This document shows positions 15,179 through 22,309 of a stretch of 27,498 nucleotides of DNA, in pieces (position 1 is the stretch's first letter; each line of letters starts with the position of its first letter). Below the pieces are notes generated by a model that saw only the letters and a list, made by a program, of their open reading frames with translations, was not told the origin of the DNA and ran no database searches. Origin of the DNA: Paraclostridium ghonii. GTDB taxonomy: Bacteria > Bacillota > Clostridia > Peptostreptococcales > Peptostreptococcaceae. A program made the translations under genes and the position numbers. Where the stretch lies: assembly GCF_023653455.1 (NCBI RefSeq), contig NZ_JAKEDR010000029.1:1-27498 (forward strand), written 5' to 3'.

Positions 15179-16321
15179 CTACCAAAACATATCCATTTCT
15201 TGTTGATGGAGAATATCTCCTTCTTCTTCTAACTTATATTCAACAACCTTATTCTCTAAGGTAGCTTTAAAAAATTTATACGAACTTGCTTTAATCTTTT
15301 CAACATCATCTCTATCAAATGTAATCATAACTGCATCATTAAAAGCTTTTTTCATGTATTTATTTTTAAAATCAATTTCCTCAAAATCTAATTTAAAGTT
15401 TCTTAAAGTTCCTTTTGTAAAAACCAATTTATCAGGTATGTACATTTCTTTATATAATTTAGTTATTTTAGGGTTTTCAATTATTAAATCTGCTTTTTCG
15501 TATGTATCTACAGTAATTGCCGATTCTTTCATTTTTTTAAAATCTGTCAATTCATTTCCAATGTCTATGCTTTTTCCAAAGTATTTTCTTTTATCTAAGT
15601 CCTTAACTATAAAATCTATAGACTCAACTTTTCTCCCCACTTTATTTTCTTTAAATTCTATTTCAAAATATCCAGTGTTATTAAGTTCTTTTATAGCTGG
15701 AAGAATAACCCTTCTCTTAAAGTCCCCATATAAATTATACTTTTCTTCTATTTGGAGAAGTTCTTTTAACTCCTCTACCTTGTAATTTATAATTTGTTTA
15801 GTGCCACTCCAAACCCTTAATAAGTCATATAATCGTTGAGCGTAGTAGTTATTCATTCCTAATTTAACTATTAAGTTTATAGGAGTATGCCCTTCCCTTT
15901 TGTCATAATAATTCTGTATTAAAGTATAAATTTCCTCTGTAGCTTTGACTGTAAAAGTATCTTTATCTTCATCGTAAGTTGCCCCATTTACAAGTCCGAA
16001 TCTATGCCATTTATACTTTTCCTTACCCTGAATCTTTTCAGCTATTAAAATTTCCTTTAATCTTAATGACTCTAATAGATCACTAATCCCCTTTATTGTT
16101 TTGTCTTTTTCTTTCCCTATTAAAAATTTCAATTCATCTCTATGTATCTCACAACTTAAAATACCGTCTTTTTCTTTTTGAAACTTATATAATAAAAGTT
16201 CAAATACTCTATTTTGGACCAATGTTAAGTTATATCTAGCTTTAACTAATGAGTTATGTTTCATTAGTACTTTTATATCTTCATCTGTTCCAAATTGTTT
16301 TCTTAAGTCAGATTTTTTCAT
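15179..16321 (-). CDS. Rep_3-superfamily plasmid replication initiator, copy 2
   Basis: The 380-residue protein is collinear with rep1: VKARYNLTLVQNRVFELLL in the first winged helix, YYAQRLYDLLRVWSGTKQI and FKRRVILPAIKELNNTG in the second, and a C-terminus EEEGDILHQQEMDMFW. Similarity is highest in the second winged helix and the C-terminus and lowest in the linker (about 245-290), so this is an old duplication or two captured replicons. The ATG has AGAGGTGGG upstream. The minus-strand promoter TTGCAT-16-TATTAT (16347-16374) is overlapped by an inverted half-iteron, TATGACAA (16375-16382), an arrangement known for autorepression by Rep dimers. Confidence 0.93.
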   Translation of the reverse strand: MKKSDLRKQFGTDEDIKVLMKHNSLVKARYNLTLVQNRVFELLLYKFQKEKDGILSCEIHRDELKFLIGKEKDKTIKGISDLLESLRLKEILIAEKIQGKEKYKWHRFGLVNGATYDEDKDTFTVKATEEIYTLIQNYYDKREGHTPINLIVKLGMNNYYAQRLYDLLRVWSGTKQIINYKVEELKELLQIEEKYNLYGDFKRRVILPAIKELNNTGYFEIEFKENKVGRKVESIDFIVKDLDKRKYFGKSIDIGNELTDFKKMKESAITVDTYEKADLIIENPKITKLYKEMYIPDKLVFTKGTLRNFKLDFEEIDFKNKYMKKAFNDAVMITFDRDDVEKIKASSYKFFKATLENKVVEYKLEEEGDILHQQEMDMFW

Positions 16322-16394
16322 TTCCCACCTCTAATATTTTGTCTATATAATAAATGGTAATATAATCCATGCAATATGACAACTAAATTTTATT

Positions 16395-16570
16395 TGTCAT
16401 AGTTTATTTCCTAAATGTCATAGTTTACTTCCCATTTGTCATGATTAAACTTCCTAAGTGTCATAGTTTACTTCCTAAATGTCATAGTTCACTTCCTATT
16501 TGTCATGGTTAGACTTCCTAAGTGTCATAGTTCACTTCCTAAATGTCATAGTTTACTTCCCATTTGTCAT
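16395..16570. repeat. iteron array of rep2: nine TGTCAT cores
   Basis: TGTCAT occurs at 16395, 16416, 16437, 16459, 16480, 16501, 16523, 16544 and 16565. Spacings are 21, 21, 22, 21, 21, 22, 21 and 21, so a 64-bp superunit of three iterons is repeated. Unit cores read TTCCTAAATGTCATAG, TTCCCATTTGTCATG and TTCCTAAGTGTCATAG. They share TTCC and TGTC with the rep1 iterons but differ in between, consistent with separate binding by each initiator. Confidence 0.95.
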
Positions 16571-16617
16571 ATTAAAAATGGTCTATATTAGTAATTCTAA
16601 TAGTTATAAGCTTGCCT

Positions 16618-16672
16618 AAATACTATTAAATACTTTAAATACTTTCTTAAATACAGTAAAGACTAGTAAAGG
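16618..16672. repeat. AT-rich AAATACT repeats, probable opening region of origin 2
   Basis: AAATACTATTAAATACTTTA and its continuation end in AGTAAAGACTAGTAAAGG (16655-16672), matching the region beside origin 1. TTAGTAATTC just before it (16588-16597) is also shared. Confidence 0.65.
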
Positions 16673-17067
16673 TTATTTTTTCTAAACTGAACTAATCTAT
16701 TAAAAAAATAAACGACATTAAAGGATTAACAATATTGAAATAATATACTTTGTTTAATCTATATAAATTTAAAATAATATAAGTTTTTGTAGATTATGAG
16801 AAAGATATATGTAGTTAAAATTAACTAAAAGTGAAAAAAATGTAATTTAGTGACTGCAATTGAATAGAAATCATGCTCATATAAGCTAATGAGAAGCATT
16901 TTAAGAAGGTTTAAATGTTTTTTCGGGTGATAGGTCATTTAGATATATTTTAATAGTTTTAAATCTAAATTTAGAGGTTCATGTATTAGTTTCTTTGTGA
17001 TTAATTTATTTAAATGCTAAAATTTGCTTATTTAATAAACTAAAAAAATAAAATCATAAAAAATATA
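16673..17067. other. non-coding stretch beyond origin 2
   Basis: I see no credible gene. A weak hairpin lies at 16873-16899 (ATGCTCAT with ATGAG...GCAT). A 12-codon frame preceded by AAGAAGG starts at 16916 but is too short to support. Confidence 0.3.
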
Positions 17068-17115
17068 AAAGAATGTATATATTCAAATACAAAACTTATA
17101 ATATATACATTCTTT
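17068..17115. terminator. terminator of the signal peptidase gene
   Basis: AAAGAATGTATATAT (17068-17082) is perfectly complementary to ATATATACATTCTTT (17101-17115). On the minus strand it is followed by an AU-rich flank. It lies 42 bp past the restored stop of the peptidase gene. Confidence 0.65.
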
Positions 17116-17156
17116 CATATTTTAAACTATTCACTAAATGCAAATTTTAAGATTAG

Positions 17157-17688
17157 TTATTTTACAGTTCCGATTTTATTAAATGGATATAATCTTATAT
17201 CAACTTTTCCAATTACATCATCAATATTAATAGCTCCAATTTCCCTACTATCTCCACTTTTAGGTCTATTATCTCCCATAGTAAATATATGATTTGGGGG
17301 GGACAATCATATCTATGTTTCCATCTGTGTTAACACCATGTAAGTAGTCTTCATTTAATTTTTTACCATCAATAAAAACTTCAGCATCTTTGATAACGAT
17401 ATGTTCGGCAGGTAATGCTATTACTCTTTTAACTAAGTCTTTCTTTTTATTTGTTTTATTGTCAATTAAATCGGTCTTAAAAACAAGTATATCTCCTCTC
17501 TTAGGAGCTTGCTTAATATAAGAAAGTTTATTGACTATTAAATATTCATTATTATTTAATGTAGGATACATTGATTCACCGTTAACTATAGTAGGCTTGA
17601 TGAAAAGAGTGATACTGAAAGCTAAAAGCATTGATACGCTTATAGTTTTTAACCAACTAATTATTTCTTTTTTTATTTTTTCAGTCAT
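17157..17688 (-). pseudogene. lepB: type I signal peptidase, frameshifted in a G7/C7 run
   Basis: Signal peptidase I cleaves signal peptides outside the membrane. The first 139 codons hold a membrane anchor (about 11-31), the catalytic Ser39 in NGESMYP and Lys87 in LVKRVIALP. The frame then stops soon after MIVPP. Seven consecutive G residues at 17296-17302 mark the break: removing one base gives NHIFTMGDNRPKSGDSREIG, the missing conserved box, and a natural end at 17157. The repaired protein would have 176 residues, a normal length. The rest of the gene is intact, so this is a recent mutation, phase variation or a base-calling error in a homopolymer. GGAGGAAATTA precedes the ATG. Confidence 0.9.
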
Positions 17689-17800
17689 TAATTTCCTCCA
17701 AATAAATTTATTTATATATAGTTTAACCTATTAGAAAAGGTATTTCAGATTACAAAATGATAACAATACAATATAAAAAAACTATTCTCTAAAAATTTGT

Positions 17801-17860
17801 TTAAAGAGTTGTAGTAAAACTGTCCTTAAAATCCATTTATTTGGATTCTAAGGGTATTAA
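17801..17860. repeat. palindromic repeat copy 1, likely terminator
   Basis: CCTTAAAATCC (17824-17834), an 8-nt loop ATTTATTT and GGATTCTAAGG form a stem that is better paired on the minus strand. The head TTAAAGAGTTGTAGTAAAAC precedes it. It lies 46 bp after the DUF3784 gene stop and is part of a dispersed family. Confidence 0.75.
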
Positions 17861-17905
17861 CTTTATTTGAAATATGAAACTAGTCTCTAAACTAAAATTT
17901 TAAGA

Positions 17906-18229
17906 TTAGTTAATTTTATACTTATCAAATATTTTATTGCTAAAGCTAGTATTTCTTAAAAAATATATTAACCAAATTGCAAATGATATCCAAAAACACC
18001 AACTAGAAATCATTATACAACCAATTCCACCTAAGAAAAATATTAAACCATATTTAAAAAAAGTAGTTCCAAAATCTTTACTAAGTTTTGTTTCATCATA
18101 ATTTTTTCTTTGATCTTTGGGTATGAAGTTATATCCGCTTATTAAAATACATGATTTATTTTTAAATATAAAAAATATGAAAGCTACAATAAAAAAAATT
18201 AATGACATAATTAAACAACTAAAAAACAT
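17906..18229 (-). CDS. DUF3784 small membrane protein
   Basis: The 107-residue protein has an N-terminal membrane helix (about 3-22), the segment ILISGYNFIPKDQRKNYDETKLSKDFG (about 29-55) typical of DUF3784, and two further hydrophobic helices (about 57-95). The function of the family is unknown. It is transcribed alone, between the sigma/anti-sigma operon and the signal peptidase gene on the same strand. GGGGGGAGGTTTTTT is the ribosome binding region. Confidence 0.75.
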   Translation of the reverse strand: MFFSCLIMSLIFFIVAFIFFIFKNKSCILISGYNFIPKDQRKNYDETKLSKDFGTTFFKYGLIFFLGGIGCIMISSWCFWISFAIWLIYFLRNTSFSNKIFDKYKIN

Positions 18230-18286
18230 AAAAAACCTCCCCCCTTAATACTTATCATAGCATATTCAATTATTCTCTAAAATATA

Positions 18287-18345
18287 TTTAGAGATAACTA
18301 GTAAAAAAGCCATCGTAATCCATTTATTTAGACTACAATGACTTT
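18287..18345. repeat. palindromic repeat copy 2, likely terminator
   Basis: CATCGTAATCC (18311-18321), loop ATTTATTT and AGACTACAATG form an imperfect stem. The head AACTAGTAAAAAAGCC matches other copies. It lies 19 bp after the anti-sigma gene stop. Confidence 0.7.
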
Positions 18346-18363
18346 AGATTGTAAAGGAAAACT

Positions 18364-19392
18364 TTATTTTAACTCACTTAAATCTATTGTAAATTCATCA
18401 CCAATTTTTTTGAAATCATCATTCATTTTACCACTTGTATTTGCTTGTTTTGCAGCATAAGGTACAAGCTTTAATTTTGTTACATTTTTATCTAGTTTTT
18501 TATCTAAATTAGCTAATTTTAGTTTGCCTTTATTTTCATCAGTACCTATTAAATAAAACTCAACATTATTACTTAAATCATCCTTTCCTACTAACTTTAT
18601 ATCATAGTAAACTAATTCTTTATTATGAATTTTTCTATCATAGAGTATATTAGAGCCTAAAGCATTAGTTCTATATTCTTTTAATGTTATTGTTTCATCT
18701 TTTCCTAAATCAAAAGATTGATTTAACTTTATAGTTTTTGTATCAAGAGCAAGTTCATCTCCATTTGTTTTAAATTCAAATATCCATTTTCCAATAATAG
18801 TTTTTTCTATATTATTTTCAAAGTAAAATGGATTAGAATAAACTATTTTAACATCTAAGTCACCTTTTACTTCTTCACCTAAGTCATATCTAAGTACTTC
18901 TTCAACTGTATTTTTATCAATTGCAGTAGCACCGCCACTTCCCCCTAATCCCATAAGTTTTCCATTTACATAAATACTTGCACAACCCATAATATGTCCA
19001 TTTTCAAGTTCTTTTCCATATTTATACGTTGTAGATACAACTAGAGTATCTTTATCTAGCACAACTTCATTTAGGGTTATTGTAAGTCCATTTTCTGTTA
19101 TGGATTTTCCAACTACTGTTTTATAGTCATCTAAGTTTGACTCTAATCCTAAAGCATTTTTTATATCGTATATTACTTTATACATATTTGCATAAACAGG
19201 TTGGCGAAATACAAATAATCCACCAATTATAATCATACCAGATATACCAGCGGCTAATATTTTCTTAGATTTGTTTTTTCTTTTGTTTAATTTAGACTTT
19301 ACTTTAGATTTTATCAATTCTTTATTTACATTAATCTCTTCATAGTTATCTATATCAAATTCTACATCATTAAAAGTTTTATATTCATTCAT
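18364..19392 (-). CDS. DUF4179 anti-sigma factor, membrane-anchored (second pair)
   Basis: The 342-residue protein has a cytoplasmic N-terminus with a Lys-rich stretch (about 28-45), one membrane helix (about 45-62) and an extracytoplasmic DUF4179-type domain containing a Gly-rich turn (GKLMGLGGSGGATA). It starts 14 nt after the sigma factor stop and is expected to hold that factor at the membrane. Its N-terminus differs from the other DUF4179 protein, consistent with a private partner. Confidence 0.83.
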   Translation of the reverse strand: MNEYKTFNDVEFDIDNYEEINVNKELIKSKVKSKLNKRKNKSKKILAAGISGMIIIGGLFVFRQPVYANMYKVIYDIKNALGLESNLDDYKTVVGKSITENGLTITLNEVVLDKDTLVVSTTYKYGKELENGHIMGCASIYVNGKLMGLGGSGGATAIDKNTVEEVLRYDLGEEVKGDLDVKIVYSNPFYFENNIEKTIIGKWIFEFKTNGDELALDTKTIKLNQSFDLGKDETITLKEYRTNALGSNILYDRKIHNKELVYYDIKLVGKDDLSNNVEFYLIGTDENKGKLKLANLDKKLDKNVTKLKLVPYAAKQANTSGKMNDDFKKIGDEFTIDLSELK

Positions 19393-19406
19393 AACTACTA
19401 ACCTCC

Positions 19407-19928
19407 TTATTTACGGATTTCTTCTCTAATCTTTTTTCTACCTCTAGATAATCGACTATAAAAACTAGATACACTTAAATTATTTTCCTTGGCTATTGCT
19501 GGAGCATCCACGCCTTCTAAATAATACTTTATAAAAATATCTTTATCTTTAGAGTCTAAGTGCTTAAAAATATCTTCTATACCTTCTTTAATTTCAAGGC
19601 TAAGTAAGTTTTTGTCTATGTAATAAATATCCGCATTGATTTCAGATGTTTCATACTTAGATAGATATTTTTTCTTGTAGTTAATTGCTTTATATTTTGC
19701 TATTACACAAATCCAGTTCTTAAATGAATTTTTATTTCTATCAAAACTATCTATGTTATCCCAAATGGCTATAAATGCATCGCTTATACATTCTTCTTCA
19801 TAGTTTGTTAATTTCCCTAAGTTACTTCTAACAACAGATGCAACAAGACCACTGTATTTGTCTATTAGCATTTCTATTCCCTTCTGTTTTTTCTTTTTTA
19901 TATATTTAATAATCAATTCATCTTGCAA
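19407..19928 (-). CDS. ECF-like RNA polymerase sigma factor (second pair)
   Basis: The 173-residue protein has region 2 (about 10-80; YEEECISDAFIAIWDNIDSF and NWICVIAKYKAINYKKK) and region 4 (about 115-170; KYYLEGVDAPAIAKENNLS, then SSFYSRLSRGRKKIRE). The start is a TTG, with GGGAGGAAG 6-7 nt upstream; no ATG exists in this frame near the start. It is only distantly similar to the sigma factor at 12592-13098, so the two pairs are not a recent duplication. Confidence 0.88.
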   Translation of the reverse strand: MQDELIIKYIKKKKQKGIEMLIDKYSGLVASVVRSNLGKLTNYEEECISDAFIAIWDNIDSFDRNKNSFKNWICVIAKYKAINYKKKYLSKYETSEINADIYYIDKNLLSLEIKEGIEDIFKHLDSKDKDIFIKYYLEGVDAPAIAKENNLSVSSFYSRLSRGRKKIREEIRK

Positions 19929-20072
19929 GTTACTTCCTCCCTTTCATACTTCCGATAGATCATAAAAGCTTTTACATCTCTTATATACAATTTAAATTAT
20001 AAAAACCTTGCAGTTTTATAAAAAATTTAACTACTTTAAAAAGCATATTTAAATATAAATAGCAAAAAAAAA

Positions 20073-20100
20073 CTTAGAATCCATTTGTTTGGAATCTAAG
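20073..20100. repeat. palindromic repeat copy 3, no gene end nearby
   Basis: CTTAGAATCC, loop ATTTGTTT and GGAATCTAAG form a 10-bp stem with one mismatch, followed by GGGCTATAATT. It lies 145 bp upstream of the sigma gene, so it terminates nothing visible and may mark a lost gene. Confidence 0.65.
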
Positions 20101-20246
20101 GGCTATAATTTTACCAAAAAAGCTTTGGATATTAAATTAAAAATTTTTCTATGTATTTTAATTTAATTCTTTTTTATTTTAATTATTATATTAAATGTAT
20201 CTTAATAAATATAAGGGTTTAAAAATTTAAACAACAGAATGTTTTG

Positions 20247-20255
20247 TGTTATAAT
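20247..20255 (+). promoter_or_regulatory. extended -10 promoter of toxin mRNA
   Basis: TGTTATAAT is a perfect extended -10. TTTAAA lies about 17 bp upstream as a weak -35. The transcript should begin near 20262, just before the pairing segment GGAATTGAAAT. Confidence 0.7.
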
Positions 20256-20263
20256 AAATAACA

Positions 20264-20531
20264 GGAATTGAAATTTATAGAGTGGTGTTCCATTAAAACT
20301 TCTAGCCTACTTCGTAATGGAAGGAGGTGAGAAGTATGGAACTAAAGATAATTGTTGGTGCTTTAAGCACTATATGTCTTGGTCTTTTGACTAATTACAT
20401 ATATGACAAATTAAAAAACCACTCTAGTCGCCCAACTAAGAGTGGTATAGAACTTGACATTAAAATCAAGTTCAAGCATTTCAAATAAATTAATTTGGAA
20501 TATCACTCTACTGCGAATAGATTTCAATTCC
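20264..20531 (+). other. long-distance 5'-3' pairing of the toxin mRNA
   Basis: GGAATTGAAAT (20264-20274) is exactly complementary to ATTTCAATTCC (20521-20531), and AGAGTGGTGTTCC (20279-20291) pairs with GGAATATCACTCT (20497-20509) with two G-U pairs. CCATT/AATGG and CTTCTxGCCT opposite AGGAGGTGAGAAG can also hide the ribosome binding site. Such closed messages are typical of type I toxins, which must be held inactive until processed. Confidence 0.7.
20336..20488 (+). CDS. type I toxin, small membrane peptide (50 aa)
   Basis: A perfect AAGGAGGTGA lies 5 nt before the ATG. The product has one hydrophobic helix (LKIIVGALSTICLGLLTNYIY, about residues 3-23 with a break) and a Lys-rich tail with the pattern KSGIELDIKIKFK. 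Type I toxins of Clostridioides difficile have the same plan, with a tail of KSGxE...IKxK. Toxicity would come from insertion in the cell's own membrane. The antisense RNA overlapping its 3' half and the closed mRNA structure support the call. On a plasmid it would act in maintenance. Confidence 0.85.
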   Translation: MELKIIVGALSTICLGLLTNYIYDKLKNHSSRPTKSGIELDIKIKFKHFK

Positions 20532-20538
20532 TTTTTAT
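20413..20538 (-). ncRNA. antisense RNA antitoxin of the type I pair
   Basis: On the minus strand TATAAT (20545-20550) should start an RNA near 20538. Its terminator is inside the toxin gene: CCACTCT and AGAGTGG arms at 20439-20445 and 20419-20425, followed by six U residues (20413-20418). The RNA, about 125 nt, would cover the second half of the toxin gene and its 3' pairing segment. The toxin and antitoxin promoters share a TTTAAA-type -35. Convergent, 3'-overlapping layout matches the C. difficile pairs. Confidence 0.75.
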
Positions 20539-20795
20539 ATTTATATTATATCACAATTTATTTTGTTTTAAACTTAATTTTTGCAATTCATAACATACTA
20601 AAGTTTAGTAAATTATTTCAATGTGATTGAAAAATTGTGAATAACTATCTAAAAAGCCTCCATTTTTGATTATGGTACAATATTACATATCTATAATTAT
20701 TTTGAGAAACGGTAAATACAGCCATTGCATAGCTTATAATTTCAAGTTTAACTTAATCCAAGTCGAATTCGCATACATCATCTAAATTGTCTTAT

Positions 20796-20823
20796 TGTCT
20801 AATAAATAATTATTTATATAAAT
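20796..20823 (+). promoter_or_regulatory. candidate promoter of the acetyltransferase gene
   Basis: TTGTCT (20796-20801) and TATAAA (20818-20823) are 16 bp apart, about 60 bp before the gene. Confidence 0.4.
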
Positions 20824-20884
20824 TTCTAAAAGTATAGCTATAATGACTTTATACATATTAAATAGGATTTAAGGGAGGTAATAT

Positions 20885-21385
20885 ATGAAAAAGATTATCA
20901 AAAAATCTGACTTAGTTACGTTAAGATTAACAGAATATAGGGATTTAGATTTTGTAATTGAATCAGAAAATGAATCTGAAAATGCTAAGTATATAGGGAA
21001 TTGGTCTAAAGATAAACATTTAGAGTCTTTATCAAATTCAGATATACTACACCTAATAATTGAGGATAGTAAAACAAATAAGTCAATAGGTTATATAATT
21101 ATGGCTGGTTTAGATAATCCTAATCACAATATTGAATTTAAAAGATTTGTTATTTGCAATAAAGGTAAAGGTTTTGGCAAAGAAAGTCTAAAATTAATTA
21201 AAGAATATTCATTTAGTGAATTAAAGGCACATCGATTATGGTTAGATGTTAGATACAAAAATAAAAGAGCTCAAAGTGTTTATAAATCTCAAGGATTTAA
21301 AGAAGAAGGAATTCTTAGAGAGTGCATTTATTATCAAGGAAACTATGAATCATTAATATTAATGTCAATATTGGAGTACGAATAA
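20885..21385 (+). CDS. GNAT-family N-acetyltransferase (RimJ/RimL type)
   Basis: The 166-residue protein has the order of RimJ/RimL-like enzymes: an N-terminal LRLTEYRDLDFV strand-helix, IGYIIMAGLD strand 4, the acetyl-CoA loop NKGKGFGKE (92-100), and near the C-terminus LDVRYKNKRAQSVYKSQGFKEEGI. It transfers an acetyl group from acetyl-CoA to an amine on a protein or small molecule; the acceptor cannot be read from sequence. Resistance or toxin inactivation are possible roles. GGGAGGTAATAT precedes the ATG. It stands alone, after the toxin-antitoxin pair. Confidence 0.9.
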   Translation: MKKIIKKSDLVTLRLTEYRDLDFVIESENESENAKYIGNWSKDKHLESLSNSDILHLIIEDSKTNKSIGYIIMAGLDNPNHNIEFKRFVICNKGKGFGKESLKLIKEYSFSELKAHRLWLDVRYKNKRAQSVYKSQGFKEEGILRECIYYQGNYESLILMSILEYE

Positions 21386-21412
21386 TAAGAATGAACTTAT
21401 ATATAGGTTAAG

Positions 21413-21460
21413 GATAGCTAGTAAAAATACCATTAAAATTTATTTAGATGGATAAAGTTA
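21413..21460. repeat. palindromic repeat copy 4, degenerate
   Basis: AGCTAGTAAAAATACCATTA with ATTTATTTAGATGGAT keeps the head and first arm of the family, but the second arm is eroded. It lies about 30 bp after the acetyltransferase stop. Confidence 0.55.
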
Positions 21461-21490
21461 TACGAAAAAATAGTAATATGAGATATTATA

Positions 21491-21558
21491 AAAAACACGT
21501 GCAAAACCGGCCATATCGATATTTTAAAAATTAAGTGGCCAGATTTGCACGTGTTTTT
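21491..21558. terminator. large two-stage hairpin terminator
   Basis: AAAAACACGTGCAAA (21491-21505) is perfectly complementary to TTTGCACGTGTTTTT (21544-21558). Inside, GGCCA (21509-21513) pairs with TGGCC (21536-21540), and the apical part carries the palindrome ATATCGATAT. A T run follows on plus and an A run precedes, so it can act in both directions. Confidence 0.8.
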
Positions 21559-21802
21559 TCTCCCCATGTATTTCACTATTTTTAGGTACGTTTTTTAAAT
21601 AAAATATATTTGTTAATTAGCTATATAACTAAAAAGTAATAAGATATAACGTTTAAAATTAAAACAATTGACTTTTTATACCATGCTTGTTATTTAGCTT
21701 ATTAATGTGTTTTTAATAAAAAATCAAATCATAATTTATTATATTTAAAATGTAGATGTTTTTAATGTTTATTTTGGTTTTATAAGTTAAGTAGATAATA
21801 TT

Positions 21803-21892
21803 TTATCTATTCTCATTTTTATAAAGGGAATACACATTATAAGTACCTAGTAAAATAGAAAAAATAAATATAATTAATTTTGAGATACTCAT
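21803..21892 (-). CDS. small single-span membrane peptide (29 aa)
   Basis: GGAGGTGAT lies 3-7 nt before an ATG on the minus strand. The peptide is SISKLIIFIFSILLGTYNVY followed by a short polar tail, that is, one membrane helix. TATAAT at 21914-21919 (minus) could be its -10. No family is recognised; the strong ribosome binding site makes it likely to be translated. Confidence 0.55.
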   Translation of the reverse strand: MSISKLIIFIFSILLGTYNVYSLYKNENR

Positions 21893-22056
21893 TTTATCAC
21901 CTCCATAAAATATATTATAGCATTATAATTACAAACACACTTAAAAAATAATAGTATAAATATGCATTTTTATAGTATAACTACTGGCTATTCAAATGTA
22001 TGGTATTTTCTATCAATATGAGAAAATAAACTTGAAAGAGTTATTAAAGTAAAACT

Positions 22057-22085
22057 TTGAAGAATATTGATATTTATGATATCTT
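22057..22085 (+). promoter_or_regulatory. promoter of the small membrane peptide-HD operon
   Basis: TTGAAG (22057-22062) and TATCTT (22080-22085) are 17 bp apart, 43 bp before the 38-residue peptide gene. The -10 is the same as that of the gntR operon. Confidence 0.5.
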
Positions 22086-22127
22086 TGTATAAAGAAAACA
22101 ATAGTGAGAAGGCAAAGGGTGTGAATT

Positions 22128-22244
22128 ATGACTACATTTATACTTTTCCTAATAGTAGCTAGCTTTGGAATAATCTCAATAGCATTTATTAAAATAAGGG
22201 AATTACAAAGTGAAGTAGATGAACTTAAGAAAAGTAAAAACTAG
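22128..22244 (+). CDS. small membrane peptide with coiled-coil tail (38 aa)
   Basis: The peptide has one membrane helix (about 3-22, FILFLIVASFGIISIAFI) and a heptad-like charged tail (IRELQSEVDELKKS). AAAGGGTGTG lies 6-7 nt before the ATG. The HD hydrolase gene begins 65 bp later on the same strand, so they may be co-transcribed. It could anchor a partner at the membrane; no function is known. Confidence 0.55.
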   Translation: MTTFILFLIVASFGIISIAFIKIRELQSEVDELKKSKN

Positions 22245-22309
22245 ATTGATTTAAAGATATCTAAATTCACAGAACAAGTAAAAAATAAAATACCAAAGGA
22301 GATTTGAAT

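Noticed and set aside
14809-16570. CRISPR array
   Set aside because: Units are contiguous with no unique spacers, period 21-22 bp, and sit beside Rep_3 genes, so they are iterons.
16916-16954. 12-codon frame after AAGAAGG in the non-coding stretch past origin 2
   Set aside because: Too short, with no partner gene or conservation evidence visible.
17157-17688. Signal peptidase ending naturally at residue 139
   Set aside because: The short form lacks the conserved GDNR...SGDSR box, which is present directly downstream in the next frame.
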